Positions 8,667-17,093 of a stretch of DNA of 64,000 nt are shown here, piece after piece. The notes beneath the pieces were generated by a model that saw nothing but the letters and a program-made list of their open reading frames with translations, did not search any database and was not told the origin of the DNA. The stretch is from NCBI RefSeq assembly GCF_033170385.1, contig NZ_CP126170.1, positions 1,698,001 through 1,762,000 on the forward strand, given 5' to 3'. The DNA is from Xanthomonas rydalmerensis (lineage in GTDB: Bacteria; Pseudomonadota; Gammaproteobacteria; Xanthomonadales; Xanthomonadaceae). Position numbers and translations under genes: made by a program. The first letter of the stretch is position 1. Every line of letters begins with the position of its first letter.

Positions 8667-10514
8667 ATGAAGAAGACATCGACCGAGTTGCTGCTGGCCG
8701 CGCTGCTGGCGAGCCTGGCCGTCGCCTCCGCGCACGCGCAGCCGCAAGCCGCCGGCGGCGGCAAGTTCCCGGCCAAGCGCATGCTGCAGGAAGCGACCAT
8801 GCCGCGCACCGATACGCAGGGACGGCGCCTGTACGCGATCGACCTCAACCCGTTCGTGCTGCAGGAGACCACGCGCCTGTACGCCAAGTCCCGTCCCTCG
8901 GACTACCGCACCCTGGATCCGGCGATCCGCGCGCACGAGAACAGCACCGGCATGGTCCACTACGCCGACCAGATCGCGCAGCTGCCGGGGGTGAAGATCG
9001 AGCGGGTGCTGTCCACGGTGTCCAGCACCGTCTATGCCTGGATGCCGGAGCGCACCGCGGCGCAACTGCTCAAGGCCGACTGGGTGGTCTCGGTGCGCGG
9101 GGTCGAAGCCACGCACGCCACGTTCTCCGCTGCGGGCGACATCGTCAATGGCGGCGAGATCACGCCCTGGGCGCTGCCGTACACGCAGACCAACGATGGA
9201 GTCACCACGTCCAATCCCGCGTATCTGCTCGATGCGGTGCTGGACAATCCGCCGCATCCCGAGCTCAACGTGGTGTATCGCCAGGATTTCCCGACGCTTT
9301 CGCCCAACCCCCTGCACAGCACGGCGACGGCAGGGCTGATCGGTGCCAGGCAGAATGGACAACTGGTGCGCGGGGTCAATCCTGGCCAGCCGATCAAGGC
9401 GTTCGGCCTTGCCGATCTGAACGAAAGCACCGTGGCCACCGCGCTGGATGCCGCAGTGCGCTACGCCGAAGCGTCGGGCGAATTCGCCGTCCTGAACATG
9501 TCGTTCAATCAGAGCCCAGGTGGGACCTACAACCCGTTCAATGCCAGCAATCGTTGGGGCCGTCGGATGCGCGCGGCGAGCAATCGTTTCTTCATCACCC
9601 AGTCGGCGGGCAATGCCTACACCGTCGGGCTCTCGCCGCTGGAGCAGGACGCGTGCAAGGTGGCGTTCGGCTACATCGATCCGCAGACCCAGCAGGGGGC
9701 CGCACGCGACATGGATGGCATCGTCGTGGTCGGTGGCTTGCAGCGTGACGGCTCGCGCTTTGCCGGCGCACAGAACAGCGATCGCTGGGGCGGCTATGCG
9801 AAGGGATCGACCGTCGGCCCTTGCGTCGAGGCGTGGGCGCCGGCGCACGAAATCACCAACCTCATTTACGACGGTGGCACCGAAGCGGTCTCCGGCACCT
9901 CGTTCGCCGCGCCGATCGTTGCCGCGATCGCCTCGCGCTACGGCAACACCCAGACCCGGCCGCTCGAGCGAGAGGCCTACATCAAGGCCGGCCTGAGCAA
10001 CACCGGCTACAGCGAGGCCGGCCTGCCGCTGCGCAAGGTGCAGTACGTGGCGCCGTCGTCGCTCAACCTGATCAAGCGCCTGCCGATCGTCGGCGCGGCG
10101 TCGCCGACCAACTCGGACAACCTGGCCTCGCTGTACGACGGCCGCTTCTTCAGCGATACCGACTACTGGAACGCACGCACCAACTGGGGCAGCGTCACCG
10201 TGAACCTGGGGCAGACGCGCAAGGTCACCGGCGTGCGCATCACCGTGCGCACCGCGGCCAGCGAAACCGCGGGCGTCGCGCAGCCGATCGACTTCGCGGT
10301 CTCCGCCGGCCGGCATGGCGCGGTGTTCGGCGGCAGCACCAATCCCGGGCCGGTGTACTTCGACAACCCGCAGTACTACACCGAGCCCGATCAGTCCGAC
10401 GTGGCGCCGGTGTACATCGCCTTGAACGGCAGCACCGCCCAGTACCTGAAGATCGAGGCCAACAACCCGTACTCGTGGTTGGCCTACTCGGAAATCGAGG
10501 TCTACGGCGAGTGA
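8667..10514 (+). CDS. Secreted S8 (subtilisin-like) serine peptidase with C-terminal discoidin-like domain
   Basis: A 615-aa secreted protein with signal peptide (KKTSTELLLAALLASLAVASAHA). The catalytic triad reads as D193 in AVLDNPPHPEL, H217 in LHSTATAGLIGA and S412 in SGTSFAAPIVAA. The oxyanion Asn is in ITQSAGNAY (about N316). Residues around 485-615 resemble an F5/8 type C (galactose-binding) module: a DGRFFSDTDYW entry, repeated beta strands and a terminal YSEIEVYGE. A function in extracellular protein degradation with surface or glycan attachment is inferred. The ATG at 8667 is preceded by AAAGGA. The Asp loop is shorter than in classical subtilisins (DN in place of DTG), so activity should be confirmed. 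A terminator lies 171 bp after the stop. Confidence 0.88.
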   Translation: MKKTSTELLLAALLASLAVASAHAQPQAAGGGKFPAKRMLQEATMPRTDTQGRRLYAIDLNPFVLQETTRLYAKSRPSDYRTLDPAIRAHENSTGMVHYADQIAQLPGVKIERVLSTVSSTVYAWMPERTAAQLLKADWVVSVRGVEATHATFSAAGDIVNGGEITPWALPYTQTNDGVTTSNPAYLLDAVLDNPPHPELNVVYRQDFPTLSPNPLHSTATAGLIGARQNGQLVRGVNPGQPIKAFGLADLNESTVATALDAAVRYAEASGEFAVLNMSFNQSPGGTYNPFNASNRWGRRMRAASNRFFITQSAGNAYTVGLSPLEQDACKVAFGYIDPQTQQGAARDMDGIVVVGGLQRDGSRFAGAQNSDRWGGYAKGSTVGPCVEAWAPAHEITNLIYDGGTEAVSGTSFAAPIVAAIASRYGNTQTRPLEREAYIKAGLSNTGYSEAGLPLRKVQYVAPSSLNLIKRLPIVGAASPTNSDNLASLYDGRFFSDTDYWNARTNWGSVTVNLGQTRKVTGVRITVRTAASETAGVAQPIDFAVSAGRHGAVFGGSTNPGPVYFDNPQYYTEPDQSDVAPVYIALNGSTAQYLKIEANNPYSWLAYSEIEVYGE

Positions 10515-10684
10515 GTGACGCAGGTGCCGCCGCTGATTGCGGCGGTATCTGCCAATGCCTTCACGCGCAGGTTTCGCCTCGGGCCGATGCGGTCGCGGCC
10601 TGACGGCAGCGAGATGGCCGCTGTGCGCTGCGCACCGTCAATTGCAGGCACGCCTTCCGGTTCGCACTTTGTGCCGTCTTCGGC

Positions 10685-10709
10685 AGCCCCCTCCATCGAG
10701 GGGGCTTTT
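10685..10709 (+). terminator. Rho-independent terminator
   Basis: AGCCCCCTC-CATC-GAGGGGGCT is a perfect 9-bp stem followed by TTTT (10706-10709). It lies downstream of the S8 protease gene and upstream of the convergent DUF885 gene. Confidence 0.85.
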
Positions 10710-10738
10710 CTCTAGGCGCATCGGCAACGCCGCCGTTG

Positions 10739-10769
10739 CCAATCCCCAATCCCGACTCCCCAATCCCCG
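10739..10769. repeat. Heptad element, half copy B (C-rich arm only)
   Basis: Tandem CCAATCCCCAATCCCGACTCCCCAATCCCC units directly abut the stop codon of the DUF885 gene. I find no matching G-rich arm in the adjoining 200 bp, so this looks like a solitary or decayed half of the element. Confidence 0.7.
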
Positions 10770-12584
10770 CTACTTGATCGGCTCGTCCAGCATCAGCTCG
10801 CGCACGAACCGTACCGGCGGGGCGCCGTAGGACAGCACCTGGTCGTGGTAGGCCTTGAGGTTGAACTTGTCGCCGAGCTTGTCCTGCATCGCCTTGCGCA
10901 GGTCCAGGTGTTCCTGCACGCCGACGAAGTAGGTCGGCAACTGGGTCGAGGTCAGCTGCGCGCGCACCCACTTGCCCTCGGCCTCGCTCTGCTGCTGGAA
11001 GGTGTCGTGGACCATCAGGTGCAGCGCCTGTTCCTTGCTCCAGCCGTCCACGTGCACGCCCTGATCGAGCAGCGCGTTGGCGATGCTGCGCAGATAGAAC
11101 TTCAGCTGCACCAGGTGGAACAGCGGATCGTTGTCCAGGTAGCCCTGCTCCTGCATCATCCGCTCGGTGTACACCGCCCAGCCTTCGGCGAACACGCCCG
11201 AGCGCAGCACGCCGCGCAGGGTGGACGGGAACTTGGCCGAGTGCCAGCCTTCCACGTAATGCCCGGGCACGCCCTCGTGGATGCTCAGCAGGTGGATCAT
11301 GCGGCTGTTGTATTCGCGCAGGAACGAGTCGGCCTGCTGCGCGGTCCAGTCGTCGGGAATCGGCGACACCGCGTAGAAGGTCTTCAGGTTCTTGTCGAGC
11401 GGACCGGGCGAATCGCAGTACGCCACCGCCACGCCGCGCTGGAACTCGGGCATCAGGATGATGTCCACCGGCGCGTCGGGCAGGGTCACCAGATCCTTCT
11501 TGCGCACGAAGTCGGTGGCATCGGCCAGCGAGGCCTTGGCGTCCTCGACCACCTTGTCGCGCGCCGGATGCTGCGCGTAGGCCAGCTCCAGCGCCGCCTC
11601 GATCGCCTTCTGCTGCTGCGCGTCGCTGGGCGCGTCGACCAGCGCCGGGGCGCCGGGCTTGTCCTTGAGCACGGTGCGGGCGATGGCGTACATGTCCTGG
11701 CGCACGCGCGTGAGCTCGGCTTCGGCGCGCTGCTTGATGTCGGCGCGCGACAGCGAGGAGTTGAGCGCGAACTTCAGCTTCTGGTCGTACTTCTCCGCAC
11801 CCAGGCGGAAATCGCCCTTGGCGTTGGGCACCAGGGTCTGGTCCAGCCAGGTCTGTTGCTCGGCCACGGCCTTCTTCAGGCCCTCGATCGCCGCCTGCAG
11901 GCGTTGCGCGTCGGCCTGCGGCAGTTCCTGGATGTGCGGGACGATGAAGCTGTCGACGATGCTGAGGATGCCGCGGTTCTGCTTGGCCACGGTCTTGGCG
12001 CTGATCTCCGACACGCGGGCCGGGTCGAGGTTGGCGCGCGCCTGCGCGAACAACGCCGGGATCTTTTCCATGCGCGCGGTGGCCGACTTCAGCCGCTCCG
12101 GCAGCGGCGCGAACTCGCGCGCCATCAGTCCGTAGATCGCGCCGCCGGCCAGGCCGTTGTAGACCTGCGGGTCGGTCGCCCAGCCCTGCGCCACCTCGTT
12201 GCTCCAGATGTCGGACTGCAATTGGTTGCGCAGGATCGCCGCGTCCACCTGGTTCTCGCGCGAGAGCTTGGCCACGTCGAGCTTGTCCAGCTCGGCCAGC
12301 AACTCCTTGCTCGCCTCCAGGCTCTTCTGCCGGCCGGCGGCGCTGAGGTCGTCCAGTTCGCTGTCGTAGCGGTGGTCGCCGGTCTGGGTGGCGCCGACCG
12401 GGGACAGCTGCATCCAGGTGTCGACGGCGCGCTTGGACAGCGCGGCGAAGCTGGCGTCGGCGGCGGCATCGGTGGCGGCCGCGGCCTGGCCGGGAGCGGC
12501 GTTGCTGGCGGCGGGCGCATCGGCGGGTTTCTGGCAGCCGGCGAGGGCGGCGAGCAGGGCGGCGGCGAGCAGGTGCTTGCGCAT
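10770..12584 (-). CDS. DUF885 family lipoprotein, putative metallopeptidase
   Basis: A 604-aa protein with a lipoprotein signal (MRKHLLAAALLAALAGC, lipobox LAGC with Cys17), then a low-complexity Ala-rich linker and a large helical domain. The DUF885 hallmark HEGVPGHY places H436, E437 and H442 in a zinc-binding helix. EGWAVYTERMMQEQGYLD further on supplies the third-ligand region. The DUF885 family is related to metallocarboxypeptidases and is thought to be periplasmic peptidases, but few members have been characterised. The ATG at 12584 was chosen because it starts the lipoprotein signal. It is divergent from the DUF4349 gene, with about 104 bp between starts. Confidence 0.88.
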   Translation of the reverse strand: MRKHLLAAALLAALAGCQKPADAPAASNAAPGQAAAATDAAADASFAALSKRAVDTWMQLSPVGATQTGDHRYDSELDDLSAAGRQKSLEASKELLAELDKLDVAKLSRENQVDAAILRNQLQSDIWSNEVAQGWATDPQVYNGLAGGAIYGLMAREFAPLPERLKSATARMEKIPALFAQARANLDPARVSEISAKTVAKQNRGILSIVDSFIVPHIQELPQADAQRLQAAIEGLKKAVAEQQTWLDQTLVPNAKGDFRLGAEKYDQKLKFALNSSLSRADIKQRAEAELTRVRQDMYAIARTVLKDKPGAPALVDAPSDAQQQKAIEAALELAYAQHPARDKVVEDAKASLADATDFVRKKDLVTLPDAPVDIILMPEFQRGVAVAYCDSPGPLDKNLKTFYAVSPIPDDWTAQQADSFLREYNSRMIHLLSIHEGVPGHYVEGWHSAKFPSTLRGVLRSGVFAEGWAVYTERMMQEQGYLDNDPLFHLVQLKFYLRSIANALLDQGVHVDGWSKEQALHLMVHDTFQQQSEAEGKWVRAQLTSTQLPTYFVGVQEHLDLRKAMQDKLGDKFNLKAYHDQVLSYGAPPVRFVRELMLDEPIK

Positions 12585-12688
12585 CGGGGTTCCTGGAGTG
12601 GGTCGATCCGCCAGGGTAGCCCCGCCGTGCTGCCGGCGCCCCTGCCATTGGATTACCCTTGACGCTTTCGCCACTCAGGAGCATCGAA

Positions 12689-13678
12689 ATGCAGGACAAG
12701 GGACGTCGCCATCGCGGCCGCAGTGTGTGCGATTTCGAGGTCGCCACGGACGATGCCGCACTGCCTGCCGCAGCCGGGGCAGGGCGTGCCGAGACTGCGA
12801 GCGCTCGACGCGGCCCGCGGCCTGGCAGCCGGCGCTGGCGCGGCTGGGGCGTTTCCCTGGCGTTGATGGCGGCGATTGCGGCCTGCAGCCGTGGCGGCGA
12901 GAGCGCTGCGGCGCCGCCCTATGCCGCCGATGCTGCCAGCAGCGCCGCCGAGGCCGCGGCGCAGGCGGCAGATGCGTCCTTCGCCGCGGGTGCGCCTGGC
13001 GAAGAGCATCGCGCCATGGCGACACTGGCCTATGAGCACGAGGTCGATGTGGCGCTGCCGGCGGCGCAGATTCCCGCGCGGCTCAAACAACTCCAGGAGG
13101 AGTGCCAGCAGTCGCGTTTCGGGGCCTGCACGGTGTTGCAGGTCGAACAGCGTGGCGGCGAGCAGCCACACGGCGAACTCAGCGTGCGGATCGCGCCGGC
13201 CGGGGTCGAGCCGTTGATCGCACAGGCAGGCCAGGGTGGCCAGATCGAAAGCCGCACCACCCATGCCGAGGATCTGGCGCAGGAGGTGCAGGACAACGAC
13301 GCGCAGCGCCAGCGTCTGCAGGCCGAGCAGCGGCGCCTGCAGGAGTTCCAGCAGCGCCGCGATCTCAGCGTGGCCGACATGATCGCGCTGTCGGAGAAAC
13401 TGGCCGCCGTGGAGACGCAGTTGCTCGCCACCAGCCAGGAAGCCGCGCAGCAGCGCCGTCGCCTGGATACGCAGCGGGTGACGCTGACCTTCGCCGCGCC
13501 GACCGCCGAGCGTAGCCGCAGCGACATCGGCGATGCGCTGCGCGACAGTGGCGAAATCTTTGCCGGATCGATCGCCTGGGCGATTCGCGCAGTGGTCGGC
13601 CTGGCGCCGTTCGTGCTGCTCGGCTATGCGCTGTGGCGGCTGATCGCCTGGCGTCGACGTCGGCGGCGCGCAGCTTAG
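12689..13678 (+). CDS. DUF4349 domain-containing membrane lipoprotein
   Basis: A 329-aa protein. Around residues 50-67 a hydrophobic stretch ends in AIAACSRGG, a good lipobox, but it is preceded by an unusually long 50-residue Arg-rich N-terminus. The central region (about 150-280) has a DUF4349-like beta segment followed by a coiled coil rich in Gln, Glu and Arg (QRLQAEQRRLQEFQQRRDLSVADM...). A transmembrane segment near the end (IAWAIRAVVGLAPFVLLGYALWRL) precedes a basic tail. Function is unknown. The true start may be further downstream near the hydrophobic region, but no obvious ATG with a ribosome-binding site is present there. It is divergent from the DUF885 gene. Confidence 0.75.
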   Translation: MQDKGRRHRGRSVCDFEVATDDAALPAAAGAGRAETASARRGPRPGSRRWRGWGVSLALMAAIAACSRGGESAAAPPYAADAASSAAEAAAQAADASFAAGAPGEEHRAMATLAYEHEVDVALPAAQIPARLKQLQEECQQSRFGACTVLQVEQRGGEQPHGELSVRIAPAGVEPLIAQAGQGGQIESRTTHAEDLAQEVQDNDAQRQRLQAEQRRLQEFQQRRDLSVADMIALSEKLAAVETQLLATSQEAAQQRRRLDTQRVTLTFAAPTAERSRSDIGDALRDSGEIFAGSIAWAIRAVVGLAPFVLLGYALWRLIAWRRRRRRAA

Positions 13679-14013
13679 GAGACGTGGCTTTCCCGTCCGA
13701 TGTGGATCGGGCGGGAGCGCCCCAGGCGATACGCCAGCGAGGTGGGGCGGCGCTGCGCTTGCCGCACGCATGCCACGCAGGGTGGCGTGGCATCGAACAG
13801 GTCTGGTCGGTCATTGATCCCGGGCCGTGGCTGACGCTGCCCCTGCAAGTACATCGACGATGCGCGTGCTGGCAGCGTGGGAATGCTTCAATCCCGACGC
13901 ATGGCCGCAACGTACCCAAACCAGGGGACGCGGCTGACCGTACTTCTACGCAAGCAGGCCATGCGGCCTTCCGGGACGCGGCGCCACACGGCGCAACGTC
14001 CCATCGGCCGGCG
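13679..14013. other. Intergenic region, no gene seen
   Basis: 335 bp between the convergent DUF4349 gene and the small acidic protein gene. No terminator with a clear T-run, no repeat-family member and no supportable coding frame was recognised. Confidence 0.4.
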
Positions 14014-14307
14014 TCAGCCTTCGTCCTGTTCGAACTCGACGATCACGTCCAGCTCGAACGCCAGCGCTTCCACCGCCTCGCGCACCTTCTGTGCGGTGGC
14101 GGTGTTGCCGGCTTCCACCTCCACTTCGTGGGTGCCCGGTCCCTGATCGTCGGGCAGACCGGCGGAACTCGAATCGTCGTCGTCCATGTGCGGCATCAGG
14201 TCGTCGATTTCCTCGACGTGTTCGATGCCTTCCAGGCTCGACAGCAGGTTGATGATGGCGCGGGCGTCGTCCTCGCTGCCGGTGATGCGGATGCGGAGCT
14301 GGGGCAT
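14014..14307 (-). CDS. Small acidic conserved-type hypothetical protein
   Basis: A 97-aa acidic protein beginning MPQLRIRITGSEDDARAIINLLSSLEGIEHVEEIDDLMPHMDDDD. It looks like a small alpha/beta (ferredoxin-like) fold: a beta strand, a helix, a beta strand ending in an Asp-rich loop, then a second beta-alpha-beta unit (THEVEVEAGNTATAQKVREAVEALAFELDVIVEFE). Codon usage is typical of neighbours and the stop is clean. The ATG at 14307 is preceded by an AGGAAGG-like sequence. No function can be given. It is 66 bp upstream of the DUF2867 gene on the same strand. Confidence 0.75.
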   Translation of the reverse strand: MPQLRIRITGSEDDARAIINLLSSLEGIEHVEEIDDLMPHMDDDDSSSAGLPDDQGPGTHEVEVEAGNTATAQKVREAVEALAFELDVIVEFEQDEG

Positions 14308-14373
14308 GTGCCTTCCTCTTGGGGGGAAGGCGCAGGCTAGGCAGGCATCGGCTAAGGCGGGGTGATGACGCGC

Positions 14374-15807
14374 TCAGCGCAGTGGCACGACCGCGTCCGG
14401 CCCGGCATGCTCGGCCACCGGCAGCAGCAGCGCCTCGGCGGCCGCGTGCAGCAGCGTCGGTGCGATGTAGCGGCGGTGCGCGGCGGCGATCAGGGCCATG
14501 TACAGGTGTCCGAAGCGGTTGCGGCAGGCCACACGCGTCTCCAGGCTCAGCTCGGCGCTGCCGTCGTCGCGCAGCGTCACGCCCACGCAACTGCGGAACA
14601 CCAGGTGGCGGTCGTCGGCGCCGAGCAGCACCTGCACGCGCCGCGCCTGCGCCGTGGAGGCCTGCGCCAGCACCGGGAAGCGGCCGGCGAACAACTGATC
14701 GCGCTGCGGCGACAGCAGCGAGGACACCGGGCAGCCCAGCGGCGAGGTGCGCAGCCGCAGCGGCGCGACCAGCACGTTGCGCAGGCGCATCAGCCAGGTC
14801 ACGGTACGCGGCGGGTGCCGCAGGAAGCCGTCCAGCAAGGCGGCCATCAGTGCGTGTGCGCCCAGTGGCCGCAGCGCCTGCGCCGGCACCGTCAGCCGCA
14901 CGCTGTCCTGGTGATGATGCGCGGGCAGCTGCTGTTCGAGCAGCGAGCCGGGCAGCAACTGTCGCGTCACCCGTGCCCGCGGCAAGCGTGGCGCGAGCGC
15001 CGCGAAACCGGCTGGATGCCGCCAGGCGCCCAGCCGCTGCCGCAGGCGTCCGCTGAGGGCGCGCAGGCCGGCGCACCAGGCCAGGCGCCGGCTGCCTGGC
15101 GACGCCGCCAGCGACAGCCGCACCGTCGGTACGGGCAGCGCCTGCGCCTGCGGCGATGCGAGCAGCGCCGCGACCGGGGCCGGAAGCAGTTCGGTGAGGG
15201 TGGCGATGTCGGCGGTGCCGGCCAGGACCTGTGCGCGCACGTCCTCGGCAAGCACGCCGCCGGCTTCGTCGCTGTGGCAGGACAGGGCGAAGAACGCCGG
15301 ATGCCCGGACTGCGCGCGCAGCGGCGCGAACTGGTGCCAGGTGCCGCCGCCGAAGCGCACGCTGAACAGGCAGTCGGCGGGCAGTTCGACATGCCGCAGC
15401 GCGGCGAGGAAATGCTGCGGATCCTCCTGCAGTTGCGCTGGCGAGGCGGTACTGAAACGCAGCAGCGCGCCGCCGCTGCCGGTGATCGCGGTGAACATGC
15501 GATGCCCGGCATGGCAATGGAACGGATGGCCGCCGCTGCCGACCGCGAACGAATACAGTGCGGTCGACTCGCCATTGCCGAAATCCGTGCCGGCCAGACG
15601 CGCCGAGGGTTCGTCCAGCGCATCGCGGAACTGCGGATGCGCGCGCTGGCGCAGGCAGGCCTGGGCGATCAGCGGATCGCCGGCACCCACGCCGAGCTGG
15701 GCGATCAGGATGACCTCCACCGGCAAGCCGCCGCTGTAGGAGGGCAGGCGCACCGAGGGAAATCCGGTTTGCGCGGCGGCGTGTTCGCTGAGCGGTGCGG
15801 CGGTCAT
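14374..15807 (-). CDS. DUF2867-like C-terminal domain protein with cupin-like N-terminal half
   Basis: A 477-aa protein of unknown function. The N-terminal half has a His-rich beta segment (SGGHPFHCHAGHRMF; GGGTWHQFAPLR) that looks cupin- or jelly-roll-like. The C-terminal third (RTVTWLMRLRNVLVAPLRLR...; LVFRSCVGVTLRDDGSAELSLETRVACRNRFGHLYMALI) resembles DUF2867, a START-like fold found in small stand-alone proteins. The gene lies 30 bp downstream of an ArsR-type regulator on the same strand, so the pair probably forms an autoregulated operon. Fusion of the two parts is unusual. I am fairly sure of the reading frame but not of any activity. Confidence 0.65.
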   Translation of the reverse strand: MTAAPLSEHAAAQTGFPSVRLPSYSGGLPVEVILIAQLGVGAGDPLIAQACLRQRAHPQFRDALDEPSARLAGTDFGNGESTALYSFAVGSGGHPFHCHAGHRMFTAITGSGGALLRFSTASPAQLQEDPQHFLAALRHVELPADCLFSVRFGGGTWHQFAPLRAQSGHPAFFALSCHSDEAGGVLAEDVRAQVLAGTADIATLTELLPAPVAALLASPQAQALPVPTVRLSLAASPGSRRLAWCAGLRALSGRLRQRLGAWRHPAGFAALAPRLPRARVTRQLLPGSLLEQQLPAHHHQDSVRLTVPAQALRPLGAHALMAALLDGFLRHPPRTVTWLMRLRNVLVAPLRLRTSPLGCPVSSLLSPQRDQLFAGRFPVLAQASTAQARRVQVLLGADDRHLVFRSCVGVTLRDDGSAELSLETRVACRNRFGHLYMALIAAAHRRYIAPTLLHAAAEALLLPVAEHAGPDAVVPLR

Positions 15808-15837
15808 CGGCGGACTCCTGTTGCCGTGGCGGAAGGA

Positions 15838-16152
15838 TCAGGCGGTGCGCTTGGCCTGCCTGCGCGACTCGCGTTTGAGCGGGCCGGCACTGGGGCAGAT
15901 CTCGAAGGCGAAACCGCTGAGGGTATTGACCAGGTTGTCCGGGGTGAGCCGGTAGACCACGAACTGGCCGCGGCGCTCGCTCGCCACCAGTCCCGCCGCT
16001 TCCAGCACGGACAGATGCCGCGAGATCGCCGGCGCGCTCATCGCGAAGCGCTGCCCGATCTCCCCAGCGGTAAGTTCCTGGGCCGACAGGTAGGCCAGGA
16101 TCTCGCGGCGTGGCCGCGAAGCGAGGGCTTCGAAAACGCGATCGATGGACAT
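15838..16152 (-). CDS. ArsR/SmtB-family winged-helix repressor
   Basis: A 104-aa regulator that starts SIDRVFEALASRPRREILAYLSAQELTAGEIGQRFAMSAPAISRHLSVLEAAGLV, the canonical ArsR HTH with the recognition helix SAPAISRHLSVLE, followed by the wing (ERRGQFVVYRL). No metal-binding CxC motif is visible near the HTH, so it resembles the metal-independent SdpR/YdfF-type members. The tail is basic (LKRESRRQAKRTA). It is the first gene of a probable two-gene operon with the DUF2867-like protein. An AT-rich direct repeat immediately upstream is the likely operator. Confidence 0.9.
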   Translation of the reverse strand: MSIDRVFEALASRPRREILAYLSAQELTAGEIGQRFAMSAPAISRHLSVLEAAGLVASERRGQFVVYRLTPDNLVNTLSGFAFEICPSAGPLKRESRRQAKRTA

Positions 16153-16158
16153 CGGGGT

Positions 16159-16186
16159 TTAGCTAATTAACGAATTAGTTAATTAA
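16159..16186. promoter_or_regulatory. AT-rich direct repeat, probable ArsR operator
   Basis: TTAGCTAATTAA (16159-16170) and TTAGTTAATTAA (16175-16186) are 12-bp near-identical direct repeats spaced by 16 bp (start to start). They lie 7 bp upstream of the ArsR start. Each repeat contains the palindrome TTAATTAA-like core. In this G+C-rich genome such a tract is striking and is best read as an autorepression operator overlapping the promoter. Confidence 0.65.
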
Positions 16187-16313
16187 TGACGTGTCGCCTG
16201 GTCCATGTCAAGTGCCGAATCGACGCGGTGACGCGGTTTCCCCCATGACGTTCGCCAGTCATGAGAAGAGTCGCCTTAGTGAAGAGATGAGCGGCGTATT
16301 AAGCGTGTTTCGT

Positions 16314-17093
16314 TCAACTTTCCTTGCGCGTCGTCACCAGCCGCAGGAAGGCTTCGTGCTGATAGCGGCTCATGCGCAATTGCTGCCCCGTATCCATCGT
16401 GACCACATGGTGGCCGTTGAACCAGGGGTGGATCGCCTTGACCCGGCGCAGGTTGATGATCGCGGACCGGTGCACTCGGGCGAAGTGGCGCGGGTCCAGC
16501 CGCGCGGCCAGCGTGGCCATGGTCTCACGCAGTTCATGGGTGCGGTCGGCGAGGTGGATCAGCACCGTGTTGCGGCTGGCCTTGATCCAGACGATGTCCT
16601 CGACCGCGACCAGCACCACTGCCTCGTCGACGCGCACTGGAATCCGTTGCAGATAGTCGTCGCGCTGGCGCAACGCATCCAGGGTCTGCAGGATGCGCGC
16701 CTCGGAAGAGGTGCCCACGCCGATGCGGGCGGACAGGCGCCGTTTCGCACGCTGCAGGGTCTCGGCGAAGCGTTCGCGGCTGAAGGGTTTGACCAGGTAG
16801 TCCACCGCGTTGGCCTCGAACGCACGGACCGCGTAGTGCTCGTAGGCGGTGACGAAGATCGTCGCCGGCATGTTGGCCGCACCGATCGTGGCGACGACGT
16901 CCATGCCGGTCATCGCCGGCATCTGGATGTCCAGGAACACCAGGTCGGGCGACTGGCTGCGGATTGCGACCACCGCAGAGGCGCCATCGCCGCATTCGCC
17001 GAGCAGTTCGATGTCCGGATCGGCGCGCAGCAGCCGCACGATGGCGTGGCGTGCGATCGGCTCGTCGTCGATCACCAGCGCGGTGACGCTCAT
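16314..17093 (-). CDS. LytTR-family response regulator
   Basis: A 259-aa response regulator. The receiver domain (1-120) has the acidic pocket D9/D10, phosphoacceptor D55 in LVFLDIQMP, the conserved Thr in FVTAYEH and Lys in YLVKPF. The C-terminal LytTR DNA-binding domain (about 150-255) shows IVWIKASRNTVLIHL and FARVHRSAIINLRRVKAIHPW. It is the partner of the upstream sensor kinase: the kinase stop and regulator start overlap as ATGA (17090-17093), implying translational coupling. Related pairs control exopolysaccharide, adhesion or autolysis genes; targets here are unknown. Confidence 0.93.
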   Translation of the reverse strand: MSVTALVIDDEPIARHAIVRLLRADPDIELLGECGDGASAVVAIRSQSPDLVFLDIQMPAMTGMDVVATIGAANMPATIFVTAYEHYAVRAFEANAVDYLVKPFSRERFAETLQRAKRRLSARIGVGTSSEARILQTLDALRQRDDYLQRIPVRVDEAVVLVAVEDIVWIKASRNTVLIHLADRTHELRETMATLAARLDPRHFARVHRSAIINLRRVKAIHPWFNGHHVVTMDTGQQLRMSRYQHEAFLRLVTTRKES

